DNA of 64,000 bases, taken from the NCBI GenBank assembly GCA_037976565.1, contig CP137667.1:27152423-27216422 (forward strand). The letters are read 5' to 3'. Numbering within the stretch: position 1 is the stretch's first letter; every line of letters begins with the position of its first letter. The notes under the pieces were generated by a model. That model did no database searches. It saw nothing but the letters and a program-made list of their open reading frames with translations, and had not been told where the DNA came from. The translations under genes were made by a program, and so were the position numbers. Below, one piece after another: positions 1-10,138 of this stretch. This DNA is from Mesocentrotus franciscanus. Its lineage: Eukaryota > Echinodermata > Echinoidea > Camarodonta > Strongylocentrotidae.

Positions 1-127
1 AGATAAATGGAGACATGTGCAACTGATATAACAATGTTTGTTTTACCAATATGTCACAACATGTACTTTGTTCAAGTCTACTGTTTTGTTCTTGCTCAAG
101 AATGATTGAATACATTTTTTCTTTGGA

Positions 128-455
128 AAAAAAAACCCTAACCCTAATTCGAACCGTAACCCATATCCTATAGTCGTAACCATAACACCGCTGAGGTATG
201 TTGGTTGACGTCATCCCATTCATGTAGTCACTGAAAATTTGGGAACAGGTGCAGAATACAAAATCGAAATTTGTGACTCTAAACCTAACTCTGATCCTAA
301 CCCTATCCCAATTTTCGAACCCAAACTCTATCCTTAGCCCCAAAGGTAATCTAAACCCTGTCCCTAGTCGTAACATGTTCTTATCATAACCTTAATCCTG
401 ATCTTAACCCTAACCATACCTCTATCAACCATAACACGAACTCTAACTTAAAACA
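128..455 (+). repeat. Degenerate telomere-like CCCTAA repeat
   Basis: A stretch dominated by diverged copies of CCCTAA, TAACC and GTAACC hexamer-like words, with clean short runs near 136-146 and 297-305 and weaker ones near 353-365 and 400-412. It is far from perfect, so it is an old interstitial array or a slippage-derived satellite, not a chromosome end. It lies in or upstream of an intron of the TRPC gene. No coding signal is seen in it. Confidence 0.6.
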
Positions 456-1013
456 TTGTACTAATGCGAGGGGTACTTCTGCAGTGACACTTATTTTATT
501 TTTTATGTGTGGGTTTAAACAAAAAACCATTATGATAGACAGCAATAGTTCTCTTGTTCTTACCAATAGGATACACTGACTTTCAATTGGGTTTTCAGTA
601 TGGACCATACTTGTTTATTTTTAGTTAAGTATTATCATTACCATTACTTGTGTGTGCGTATGAATGTGTGCGTGTTCTAATGTAAAGTAATTTGTACAAA
701 GTCTGTCCCTGTGCAAGACGTTTGTCTTTTACTTCACACCTTGTTTTTTCTTTTCTTTTTGTAAGTACTTTTGAGAAGACAAATCTGATCTGTTTTATAA
801 GGTGCAGCTATAGAAGTGCAATAATCTGTTCCCATCCTCAAAATATGGTCCTAAACTGGACCAATTATATAATAAATAACCTTGATTAAATAAATAAGTA
901 AATGAACAAAGAAAGAAAAGAAGAAAAAAAAAGATAAATCAATTGATAAATGTATAAAAATGTCATGGATTTTAATTGTATACCATGTTTCGTCTTTTTT
1001 GCAAATTTTGCAG

Positions 1014-1199
1014 GAGAACGGAGATGTTGAATGGAAGTACTCTCGCACTGCATTGTGGATGTCTTTCATGGATGATATGTTTACTGTGCCCCCTCCCTTC
1101 AACCTCATACCAGACGTGAGGAAGGTTTATCGCCACTGTTCCACATGTTTTAACACTGAAGATGGCATCGTTACGACACCGGGCAGGAAGGGGGAAGAT
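1014..1199 (+). CDS. TRPC channel gene, internal exon carrying the TRP box
   Basis: First of five coding exons of a transient receptor potential canonical (TRPC) cation-channel gene that enters the window from the left. The exon follows a pyrimidine-rich tract and CAG at 1011-1013 and ends before the donor GTAAGG at 1200. It encodes 62 residues in phase 0. ENGDVEWKYSR followed by PPPFNLIP is the TRPC signature just after transmembrane helix 6: EWKFAR (TRP box, here EWKYSR), then LPPPFNIIPSP. The TRP helix couples the pore gate to cytosolic domains in this family. The rest of the exon (YRHCSTCFNTEDGI and on) is a variable linker. The ankyrin repeats, S1-S6 and pore must lie upstream of the window. 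TRPC assignment is strong; the paralogue is not resolved. Confidence 0.85.
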
Positions 1200-1669
1200 G
1201 TAAGGATGGAATTGCTATTGTCACGAATACAATCATGCATATTCATAAATATATAAAGTTGTGGGGGCGGAGTCAATAATGGGAACGGGAAAAAAATTTC
1301 GGTATAAGTGCAGCATTGTAGGTATTTTGTCCCGTATTTTAGAATTACATGAATTTGTGTGTAGCTGGTAGATGTGCATTATCCGTTAAATCATTTAAAC
1401 TCCTCACGCTTTTGTTGTGGTCTTATTATTCGTTTTTAATATGTATATATGATTTAAGTGCGTCTTATTATTGTTAATTCTCCTCATTTTGTTGATGGTG
1501 GATCCGGATTACAAAAAAAACATGATTTATTCAAGTTACTTCATTTATTTTCCTATTTGCACTTGGTATGTCATTAGGCATATCAAATGACTCGGATAGG
1601 ACTTGGGCTTAGGTCCACCAATTGTATACATGTACCTGCAATATGCTTTCTTTCTTGGTTTCAAGTAAG

Positions 1670-2196
1670 TTAAAGGTACTATGTCCCATTTGCAGGCCAA
1701 AAAAAATGAAAAGGTTAAATTCCAACGGCATTTGAAAGACAATACTAATTTAGAACTTCCCTAAAAAAAGTGGGCTTGAAAATGTCTTTAAGTGGGAAAA
1801 TAACGACTATTAGTTGTCGAATCGACTTAGGAGCTATAGAGCCAGTAAGTAATAGTCTGATTTTTCAGACCTTTGTACCGAATGGTCGTACGTTTTATGC
1901 TGCGCAAAGATTCAATCAGTTTAATTTTGGCCATTACAAGAAGTGGGTTATTGATGTAGACAAATGTTTATGTACCCTTTACAGCTGTTATTACCAAAGA
2001 TGAAAAAAGCCAGTCAGTCACTTAATAGTGTCTGACAGTGAAGTCTAGCAAGTAAACGGGTTTCCTTGCATAATTTGAATATTAGGACACTGCTAACGTT
2101 TAAATTTCACAGATAGGACATACATGACATATTCATAATTCCTGCAAAGTTCTACAGAATTTGATGTTGGCTGCAAAAGGGACATAGTATCTTTAA
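1670..2196 (+). mobile_element. MITE family X, copy 1 (TTAA-flanked)
   Basis: A 527-bp non-autonomous DNA transposon inside a TRPC intron. The ends are near-perfect inverted repeats: TTAAAGGTACTATGTCCC on the left and GGGACATAGTATCTTTAA on the right, extending about 26 bp to TTTGCAGCC. Both ends carry TTAA, the usual duplication for piggyBac-type elements. No transposase is present. It matches copies at 7920-8471 and 18581-18998, with small internal deletions relative to copy 2 (around 1870 and 1987). Confidence 0.85.
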
Positions 2197-2401
2197 CTAA
2201 TTTATTTCGGACAAGAAAGATGTAGAATCATAAGTATGCGTCCAAGTTCTTCTGGCTCCAAGCGGACGAAATCATACTTAAATGTCACATCATGAAAATG
2301 ACAGCCGTAACTTTAATATGGATGTTTTTTTTAAAGATTATGCCATCTTATTTACAACACATGTTGCATTTTGTTTAAGTTTCTTTTTTTTTCTGTTCTA
2401 G

Positions 2402-2443
2402 GATATGGATGAATATAGGACAGTAGCTCAGGAGGATTATGAG
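2402..2443 (+). CDS. TRPC channel gene, 14-codon microexon
   Basis: A 42-nt exon between a long T-rich acceptor (ttctgttctag, ending 2401) and a consensus donor GTAAGA at 2444. It encodes DMDEYRTVAQEDYE in phase 0 and keeps the frame between its neighbours. In vertebrate TRPC1/4/5 the matching spot is the acidic/tyrosine stretch before the helix beginning YQEVM or YQKVM, so the position fits. It is supported by both splice sites, by preserved frame and by continuity with the next exon (DYE then RVIKQLMERYV). Because it is in frame and 42 nt long, it could be an optional cassette. Confidence 0.75.
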
Positions 2444-2728
2444 GTAAGATGCAATGGCCTATGATCATGTACATATAAATTATTATGATGACGGGGGAGG
2501 GGCGGACAGTATCTTTTTTCTGTCATATTTTGCTCTTTTTTCAATGCTCATTTTTATTCTTCATATTCTACTTCTTCTTGTCCTTATCCTTGTTCTGGAT
2601 CCTCTTGCTCTTCCTGTTGGTGTTGTTGTTGTGGTTATTCCTCTTCTTCAGTGAGCAGATCTGTACGAAAGTTGTCAGAGAAATCTGATGTTGTCGCAAT
2701 AAAAAATATGTTTTTTTGAAACTTTCAG

Positions 2729-2850
2729 AGAGTGATAAAGCAGTTGATGGAACGGTACGTGACAAGGAGACTTACCAGTGAACAGAGTGCTAACAGTGAA
2801 ATAGGACCGATGGACATCCGGGACCTGAGGAATGACGTGGCATCCCTCAG
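2729..2850 (+). CDS. TRPC channel gene, exon of the C-terminal calmodulin/IP3R-binding helix
   Basis: Acceptor aaactttcag ends at 2728; the donor is GTTGGT at 2851. It encodes RVIKQLMERYVTRRL, a linker, then MDIRDLRNDVASLR, with the last Arg codon split 2+1 with the next exon. This matches the conserved TRPC block VMRNLVKRYV...NFKELKQDISSFRFEV, which in known TRPCs covers the CIRB (calmodulin and IP3-receptor binding) region and the start of the coiled coil. The donor at 2851 was preferred over a GTAAAA a few bases later because joining here restores the family motif SLRFDV (SFRFEV in vertebrates). Confidence 0.85.
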
Positions 2851-2878
2851 GTTGGTAAAAACAAAATAATGAGGATCA

Positions 2879-2925
2879 TGATAATGATGATAATAATTAT
2901 AACAATAACAACAATAATAACAAAG

Positions 2926-2965
<40 letters not shown>

Positions 2966-3000
2966 TAATAATAATAATAATGATAATGATAATAGTAATT
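2879..3000 (+). repeat. AAT/GAT microsatellite
   Basis: Imperfect then near-perfect AAT trinucleotide array in a TRPC intron; the purest part is about 2927-2962. Long Ile- or Asn-rich reading frames across it are artefacts. Confidence 0.9.
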
Positions 3001-3380
3001 ATTATAATTAGTATTATATCCTGCATCAAAAATTTATTGGTTTTTGATTAGTTGAGAGCTCATCACGTGATCAGAAATATTTCAACTATTTTAATGTTGC
3101 TCTGAAAAAGTACTATTTGGGAGTACTATTTGGGACTGGAAATACTATATGAGAGTACTATTTGGGGGTTGAAATTTGTCGTGATTTTTTTTTTTTTTCA
3201 ATTTGAAATTGTATTTCATTTTTTAATTTTTTAAAAATCTAATCATTTTGTTTATATTTATTTTTTTTTTAATAAAAATTGTAATTGTCCCCAAATTTTC
3301 CCCAAAATTTGATTTAAATTTTTTTTTAAAGATTAATTTGTGATGCAGGATATAAAACAAATATACCATGCCTTCTTTTC

Positions 3381-3513
3381 GAGGTACTGGTTAAAACTAT
3401 GGGCCTCGGTGACTCCAAAAGTACCATTTGCTTCGGGGCTGCGCCCCTCAGCAAATAGTACTATTGGAGTCACCTCTTGCGCATAGTTTTAACCAGAACC
3501 TCTCAAGACAGTG
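3381..3513 (+). repeat. Foldback element K in TRPC intron
   Basis: Two arms of about 60 nt form an imperfect hairpin: GAGGTACTGGTTAAAACTAT at 3381-3400 pairs with ATAGTTTTAACCAGAACCTC at 3483-3502. GGTGACTCCAAAAGTACC pairs with GGTACTATT-type sequence before GGAGTCACC. The loop near 3431-3450 contains a second small hairpin, GGGGCTGCGCCCC. It is probably a palindromic MITE. Confidence 0.75.
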
Positions 3514-3590
3514 TATATTTGTATATTATAATAACTATTCTTATAATCATTATTGTTATTATTATTCCGACGCCACAAGTGAACATTTTG

Positions 3591-3766
3591 TTATATAGTA
3601 TTAATGACTGCTTTGAGAGAAATAGTTGTTTTTATTCGCTCGAGGGAAGGATACAATTGTGCTATTGCCCGAGGCATGCCGAGGGCAATAGCCCAATTGT
3701 AACTTCCCGAGAGCGTATAAAAACAACTATTTCTCGAATATTAAAGCAGTCATTAATACTTTATAT
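3591..3766 (+). repeat. Foldback element F, copy 1
   Basis: An almost perfect 170-bp palindrome. AGTATTAATGACTGCTTT at 3597-3614 is matched exactly by AAAGCAGTCATTAATACT at 3743-3760, and the arms continue through AAATAGTTGTTTTTAT / ATAAAAACAACTATTT to a GC-rich loop with CCCGAGGCATGCCGAGGG. It is a strong cruciform candidate. A diverged sister copy follows at 3964-4183. Confidence 0.85.
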
Positions 3767-3963
3767 GCCGAAAAAAAGAGTCAAATTACCAATCAACTGG
3801 TAGAACAGGACTGGTTTGTGAGTCACAACTCCAATTCCTTCCTGTTTAAGCATTGCTGAAAAACACTTAAAAACTCTCGTCGAGTTGGAAAAATCTTCAT
3901 GCTTGATGATATCTACCTTGTTACAATTGAGGAAATGACGCTAAAGTCCGAATCTAAAATATA

Positions 3964-4183
3964 GTTATAGTGATCGACTGCTACGAGAGGACTAGCTGTT
4001 TTTATTATACGCTCAAGAGATAGACCTAGACCTAGACCTAGTCTAGTTGTCAGTTGAATCCCTGCCATCACCCCGAGGCGCGCCTGTGCGGGCGGCGCGC
4101 CGAGGGTGAGGGATTCAACTTTCGCAAGCCAGTATGGCAGTATAGAAACAGCCAGTGCGCGAGTATTAAAGCAGTCGCTATGA
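3964..4183 (+). repeat. Foldback element F, copy 2
   Basis: Related to copy 1 by its ends (GACTGCT... and AGCAGTCGCTATGAC) and by the CTGTTTTTATTATACGCTC segment. The centre differs: a short CCTAGA-type hexamer repeat near 4021-4043 and a GC-rich hairpin, GAGGCGCGCC / GGCGCGCCGAGG, near 4075-4106. The arms pair less well than in copy 1. Confidence 0.7.
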
Positions 4184-4661
4184 CTTTTCACCATAATCTA
4201 CCAAGAATTCTTACCTTAATTAGCCTTTTATTGAGTAAAGATTGGTTAAAACATCACAGAAAATCTGAGACACTGTCGAGTCTGTTAATCTTTGCTAGCA
4301 AAATGACGTGACTGAAATTTTCAAGCAATTAAAAACCTAAAATGTAGCGACTATGAAATTATCGCACAAAAAAAATTAATGTAAGGTGTCCGTGCTCAGC
4401 AAGACTGAACTAATTTCCCGGTAACTGGAATTTTGCCGGGATTTTTAAACTATTTTTTTTAACTATTACATGGCTTTGGCATTTTTCGTTTATTTTCGGG
4501 AATAGTTAAAACAACGACTGCAATTTCGACCAATCAGATGGCTGGATTTCTTAAGTGAGGTATATAATACATTTTAACACACCAAACCCTAAGAAAGATA
4601 ATATAGATTGTTTAAAACGAGGAAATTCATTAATCTCAAGGCAACAGAGAACAAGACACTT

Positions 4662-4857
4662 TTAAAGCCCCTCTGCACTAATCCGGCCAGGAGGGATTAG
4701 AGGGATTAGCGTGGTCACTGGAAGGTGGTTATCTCATCAACTCAGCTCTCAATTAACATAAGAAAAAGAGGATCATGGGGGACCAACAGGCACCGCTTAT
4801 GCATTGGTTTCTATATAGAGGAAGCAAGTAGCTACAAGTAGTACAGTGGGGCTTTAA
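4662..4857 (+). mobile_element. MITE family Z, copy 1 (TTAA-flanked)
   Basis: A 196-bp element with terminal inverted repeats TTAAAGCCCCTCTGCACTA and TAGTACAGTGGGGCTTTAA. TTAA occurs at both ends. A second copy in the same orientation lies at 37957-38153, sharing nearly the whole body (for example GGCCAGGAGGGATTAGAGG and CAAGTAGCTACAAGTAGTAC). It sits in the intron between the third and fourth TRPC exons of the window. No coding capacity. Confidence 0.85.
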
Positions 4858-5019
4858 AGAAAAACACTAGGTTTGAGCTAGTTCACAGTATTTGAGGAAC
4901 TCGCCCTTTCCTACTAGGGTTGGTAGAAGCTTACCCACATGCTATGATTATTCCAACAATGGAAAGATTACTTTATCAAAATTGTATTACAATTGCATCA
5001 ATGATTGTTTTTCTTTCAG

Positions 5020-5209
5020 ATTTGATGTGACGGCCAAGCTCGTCTACATGGAAGACGCCATCAACAGCGGACGAAACCAGAGTGAAACGATTTATGGACA
5101 AAGCGAGGAAGCAGGCAACATCTTTGACAGAACTCTGGAAATCGACAAGATGGTGGCCACGTACAAGTTCGCCATCACGGAGATATATCAGAACGTCGAA
5201 AAATACAAG
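5020..5209 (+). CDS. TRPC channel gene, C-terminal coiled-coil exon
   Basis: Acceptor tttttctttcag ends at 5019; the donor is GTTGGT at 5210. The first base completes the split Arg codon, then 63 codons follow: FDVTAKLVYMEDAINSGRN and a Glu/Lys-rich, heptad-like continuation ending YQNVEKYK. Known TRPC tetramers have a C-terminal coiled coil after SFRFEV, and this exon probably forms part of it. The sequence is less conserved than the preceding exon and does not match vertebrate TRPC4/5 tails, so it is a lineage-specific extension. Its codons look like the other exons and lack simple-repeat character. The intron before it (2851-5019) holds a microsatellite, three foldback elements and one MITE. 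Confidence 0.8.
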
Positions 5210-5260
5210 GTTGGTATCAGGATCGAGTAACGAAGTGCTAACGTCATATTTGCTCGTCGT

Positions 5261-5385
5261 CGAGGTTACTGGTTCTAAACAATAGAGCATGTGCATGAGG
5301 TTAACCGTGAAAATTCAGTGTTTGGCGCTTGTGTAATCACCATGCTATCGTTTAGCACAGAAGTGTTTAGAACCAGCAACCTTAA
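5261..5385 (+). repeat. Short inverted repeat in TRPC intron
   Basis: GAGGTTACTGGTTCTAAAC near 5261-5279 is complementary to GTTTAGAACCAGCAACCTT near 5363-5383, giving a 19-bp stem around an 80-nt loop. It could be a minimal foldback element. Confidence 0.6.
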
Positions 5386-6288
5386 CAAGTTGGCCTGTGT
5401 GACGTCACACTCCGGTACTCTCTTGACATTGACCTCTGGTTGATGATCCGAAGCGTGATCTGGCGACAATAGGTCAGTTCGTAGATAGAGTCTGCGCATG
5501 GGCAGATAAAGGTCTTTTGTACAAGACTATCAAAACCAACCAGGACGAATAAACCACTTCGGAGATAGCACTTGTACATATCCACAGATCTTTTACACAT
5601 GCATGGAGACGTCCCACTTTGCGCATTTTAGGATAATAAAAGGCAAGCAAACGAGGAAGCCAACTAAACAAAGCAAAACCAGTTTGTTACTGAAATAGAA
5701 GTAAATCTTGGCAAAAAAGGGCAAGAAAATATAAAAATGGATGACAATTCCAAGTATGTAATACCACAAAGGTAGCCTTTTTCCAGCGGTTGGGAGGGGT
5801 TTTTATTTCTTGTACTACACACGCATTATCGACAAATTCTGGGGACATCAAACGCCTTTTTCCACACTACTCTTGCAACAATCAGTCTTTGTAGTCGTGT
5901 TCGGATCGATATTTATAGTTGACATAAAACTGATAGACCACCTAGCATTAAGATCGATCGGTTGCTTTTCATGATCACGGCTGTCCTTGGTAGCAAATGA
6001 TACCGATTTTTTTTCTCGTTATTGAAATTTATTTTAAAATCTAAATTCTATCAAAATATTTGAAGGCCCTAGAATGTTATACGATAAATTTATTTGGATA
6101 TTATAGGGAAGATATTTAACAAATTGTTTTAAGCTGAAGAAGTTTTAAAGAGGAATGGGAAAAAAATAGTCTGAAGCCAGGCATTTTGACTTCTAGAAAG
6201 TTAATGGCTCTGAATAGAACACTCCAATGATAATCATTATTTTGTATATTTTGTATGTTAACATGACTGTATGTATATATTTACAAGC

Positions 6289-6337
<49 letters not shown>

Positions 6338-6969
6338 ATACACGGACAGTAAAACCAACCATATAACGAAAACGAAAGTCTTGAAAGATAGACATGTAGG
6401 TAATATAACATTTGAAGATCGTTTTCCGTTTTTAATTTGTGCTCTTCTTCTTCCCCTGGACTTTAAGAGCACGGAAACAGCTAACGGGACCCCCCCCCGT
6501 AATAATTTTCGAGGAGGGCGACCACTCAAATTCCCTTTTTGATAATCCATAATCAGCACTACTTTTTTCGTACCACATTATTCTCTCTTGTAGGAAGACA
6601 AATATTCTTTAAAAAAGGTTCCATTTCAGTTTTGGAAAGATTGATGTTAACATACACAATTTTGTACATTAATCATTAACAGTAAAACAAAGTAACAAAC
6701 AAAAACTAATGCAACTACAGAAACCTACATGTCTACATAGGGAAGTATAATGAATATTGCATAATCATTACAACAGCGCTCTAAAATCTCAGATTATTAT
6801 TAGTATTATTATTATTATCATTATCATCGTCGTTATTATTATTATTAGTGATATGGGTAGTAGTAGAATTACTAATATTTGTATGACTGATGTTTCATTA
6901 TTAATATTGTTGTTGTTGTTGTTAATACTATTATCAATTGGTATGATTTCTTCACTCGACTTCGTCTAG
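5386..6969 (+). other. Last TRPC intron, remainder
   Basis: AT-rich intron sequence. It holds an AT/TA dinucleotide array at about 6288-6334, a C-run at 6490-6498 and an ATT-rich stretch at 6796-6850. I see no further exon or transposon in it. Confidence 0.6.
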
Positions 6970-7275
6970 GACTTCATCCCCGCTCTCGAACAACTCAACT
7001 CCATGATGGATACAATGTCGCAGTCGGGACCCAAAGCTCCCCTCTACGGCTCCAAGCTCGTCCCCTCCCTCGTCAAGCGCTACGGAGGGGCAAAGAAACC
7101 GGAGCCGAAGGAAGAGGGCAGACGCTCCGGCGCCTACGGAGTCGGGAGCCGGCATAGTTTGCCCAATGCGAGCGGGTTGCACGCACAGCGGGGAGCCGAG
7201 GCTCGTTCAGCGTTTTCGTCGCAGTCAAACCTGAACAGGACCGATAACAACGGCCAAGACGATCCCCTTCTGTAG
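6970..7275 (+). CDS. TRPC channel gene, terminal coding exon with stop
   Basis: Acceptor ttcgtctag ends at 6969; the exon opens in phase 0 with DFIPALEQLNSMMDTMSQSG and reads 101 codons to TAG at 7273-7275. GC content and CpG frequency jump relative to the flanking AT-rich introns, as expected of real coding sequence here. The tail is Gly/Ser/Arg/Lys-rich and probably disordered, ending NGQDDPLL. Vertebrate TRPC4/5 end in a PDZ ligand (TTRL); this tail lacks that consensus. All five exons together give 282 codons including the stop with no frame break. Position 7003 is an internal ATG, not a start. Confidence 0.85.
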   Translation, partial: DFIPALEQLNSMMDTMSQSGPKAPLYGSKLVPSLVKRYGGAKKPEPKEEGRRSGAYGVGSRHSLPNASGLHAQRGAEARSAFSSQSNLNRTDNNGQDDPLL

Positions 7276-7569
7276 AACGTTTATAAGTGTTTATTCACAT
7301 TTTGAGATTAATTACCCATCAGAGGGACATTTTTAATGAAATTTGAATGACTAGCACTTTGATGGGCAAGGCTAATGTCGGCCTCCAAGTTCTTTTACTG
7401 TCCAATGCTCCTTGTGTTATGTAAAAGGAGCTCAAACTCGAGTTTATTAAATGCTTTGTGTATTAAGATTTGTTAAAATAGGATGGCGGTTAACTAAGTC
7501 ACTAAAATATTTGTAACATGTATTTGGTGTTAAAAAGAAATGTCCCCATTCATTTCTTCGTTATTCTTA
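7276..7569 (+). other. Probable 3'UTR of the TRPC gene
   Basis: AT-rich sequence between the TRPC stop and foldback element Y1, without coding potential. ATTAAA at 7446-7451 is the only recognisable polyadenylation-signal variant; no AATAAA is seen, so the transcript end is uncertain. Confidence 0.4.
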
Positions 7570-7922
7570 TAATACACCTTTTCACGGTTACAAAAGTGCG
7601 CATGCTCAGACAAGGGCGCCATCTTAATTTAAGATAAACAAACCATTGACCTCTAGAGGTCAGGGGTTTACGCGTAATTAAGATAGCGCCCATGCAGAAA
7701 TGATGTGAGCGCACAGCGCAGGCAGTGATGTCATCAATGTTTTCAGATGCCTGCGCTGTGCGCTCACATCATATTTGCATGAGCGCTATCTTAATTACGG
7801 GTAAACCACTGACCTCTAGAGGTCAGTGGGGTTAACATCTTTGATTATCTTAAATTATCTTAAATTAAGATGGCGCCCATGTCTGAGCATGCGCACTTTT
7901 GTAACCGTGAAAAGGTGTATTA
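7570..7922 (+). mobile_element. Palindromic MITE family Y, full copy
   Basis: A 353-bp element that is nearly palindromic end to end. The outer arms start TAATACACCTTTTCACGGTT and end AACCGTGAAAAGGTGTATTA; the inner arms share GATGTGAGCGCACAGCGCAG and its complement, around a short loop near 7738-7745. CCTCTAGAGG occurs in both arms. The arms also carry GTGCGCATGCTCAG and AAGATGGCGCCC, which resemble NRF-1 and YY1 binding sites. Its right end abuts MITE X copy 2. Confidence 0.85.
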
Positions 7923-8471
7923 AAGGTACTATGTCCCATTTGCAGGCCAAAAAAATGAAAAGGTTAAATTCCAACGGCATTTGAAAGACAATACTAATTT
8001 AGAACTTCCCTAAAAAAAGGGGGCTTGAAAATGTCTTTAAGTGGGAAAATAACGACTATTAGTTGTCGAATCGACTTAGGAGCTATAGAGCCAGTAAGTA
8101 ATAGTCTGATTTTTCAGACCAGCACGGTTCTGCTATACCGAATGGTCGTACGTTTTATGCTGCGCAAAGATTCAATCAGTTTAATTTTGGCCATTACAAG
8201 AAGTGGGTTATTGATGTAGACAAATGTTCATGTACCCTTTACAGCTCATTTAATGTATGTTATTACCAAAGATGAAAAAAAAAGCCAGTCAGTCACTCAA
8301 TAGTGTCTGACAGTGAAGTCTAGCAAGTAAACGGGTTTTCTTGCATAATTTGAATATTAGGACACTGCTAACGTTTAAATTTCACAGATAGGACATACAT
8401 GACATATTCATAATTCCTGCAAAGTTCTACAGAATTTGATGTTGGCTGCAAAAGGGACATAGTATCTTTAA
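7920..8471 (+). mobile_element. MITE family X, copy 2 (TTAA-flanked)
   Basis: A 552-bp copy, the longest in the window, with the same termini as copy 1 (TTAAAGGTACTATGTCCC ... GGGACATAGTATCTTTAA). It lies between a full family-Y element (left) and a left-truncated Y copy (right), so it appears nested in Y DNA at a TTAA. Confidence 0.9.
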
Positions 8472-8686
8472 GATAGCGCCCATGCAAATATGATGTGAGC
8501 GCACAGCGCAGGCATCTGAAAACATTGATGACATCACTGCCTGCGCTGTGCGATCACATCATTTTTGCATGGGCGCTATCTTAATTGGGCGCTATCTTAA
8601 TTACGCGTAAACCCCTGACCTCTAGAGGTCAATGGTTTGTATATCTTAAATTAAGATGGCGCCCTTAACCGTAAAAAGGTCTATTA
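8472..8686 (+). mobile_element. Palindromic MITE family Y, left-truncated copy
   Basis: Starts at the Y-internal word GATAGCGCCCATGC directly after X copy 2 and continues through the central hairpin to the Y right end (GGCGCCC...ACCGTAAAAAGGTCTATTA). The outer left arm is missing. GGGCGCTATCTTAATT is tandemly doubled near 8570-8602. Confidence 0.8.
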
Positions 8687-9164
8687 CTTTTTTTCTTGTT
8701 GGAAACTTTCCTACTTTCCTATTGACAATCTTCGTTAAAACGCATCTCTTTTAATACTTAAACGACCAAAATATATGTCTTATTATTATATATAATAATT
8801 ATATATTAATGATAGGGGTGGATTGAATCGTGTATAACTTGGTGATATTTGTCGTTATTTGTGATTTGTTCTGTTTATGTACATTCCATCGTTATAACCG
8901 ATGTGTTGAATTATGTGTTTGGTAATTAACAACGTCATTGGTGTTAGTTAATGATCTGGAATGTGATCATGCAATGTCAATTCGTCAGTACTAGCAATAA
9001 ATATTGCGTAAGCGTTCAGGAAGAGTGGCGTTTTTGGAGGACAGTGGAATTCTCCCTTTAACGGGATAAGTCTGGCCTGTGTGAACAAGCATGGGTGTTC
9101 ATTGACCCTCCCCGCTCCACCAATGTGCACAAAAGAGAAAGAGATAGAGGGAGAGAGAGAAATA

Positions 9165-9204
<40 letters not shown>

Positions 9205-9870
9205 CCAATTTCATTCAACATGTTCAAAGAAAATTCTGTTGTGTATCAACAAAATTATACATTTTTTGTTAATGATTCTTCTTCGTCTTCTCTGTCTTGT
9301 TCGTCTTCCTCTTATTCTTCTTCCTCTGATTCTTCTTCCTCTGATAATGATGATCATGGATTAGTCGAAGAACTCTTATAGACCGTTTACATAGTGGACA
9401 AGCTACTGAAAGGGCATGTGTGATCAATGACATGGCCTTTAATATCCCTCTAAAGGGGGACATGGGTTGTTCTCCAAAAACAACCCTCTCCTTGATTTGA
9501 TAGAATAGGGTTGTTTTTTTACACTGTGAACAACGATATCTACTTGATTTCTTTCTCTTTTCACAAAAAATTAACTTTTCTGTGTGATTAGAACAGGCCC
9601 TATCGCTGAACTTGTTTTAAACAAAAAACAATTTTTAATGAATAATTAATGTTTATATATGTACAGATTGCGTGATCAATCATGTTTTGTCAACAAATCA
9701 TTCCTCGTTCGTGAAATACATAATAACTTTAAACTTGAAATAGATTATCTGTTGTGATTGTTGTTGCCCATGGTTCTTTTGTTTTTATGTAACTTTTATG
9801 TGTTCTCTATTACATTTTATTTCTTTGTTTAAAATGTTATTTTCTGAGAATCCAATTTTCAGTGAATAAA

Positions 9871-9936
<66 letters not shown>

Positions 9937-10138
9937 TATATATATACCGATTGCGTGATCATTTAATTTTTCGTATTCGAGTTGTTAGCTTTCTCTAGAA
10001 CATTTATGTAAATTTTAAAAAAGTTATGTTATAAGAATATTGGTACGATTGTAACTGCTTATACACAGCCTGATTAAATACACTTTTATACATATTTCGC
10101 ACGCATCATTGGTAAATCTGATACATGATTATGAAAAA
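8687..10138. other. Intergenic AT-rich DNA with TA arrays
   Basis: No gene signal is seen. There are TA dinucleotide arrays at about 9164-9200 and 9873-9946 and a CTT-rich stretch near 9270-9345. The word TATATATACCGATTGCGTGATCA-like (9940-9962) partly repeats GTACAGATTGCGTGATCAAT at 9661-9680. Confidence 0.6.

Noticed and set aside
1770..8219. Identical peptide MSLSGKITTISCRIDLGAIE in frames at about 1779 and 8031
   Set aside because: Both lie in MITE X copies; the match is due to shared transposon DNA, the frames end quickly and diverge after the first small indel.
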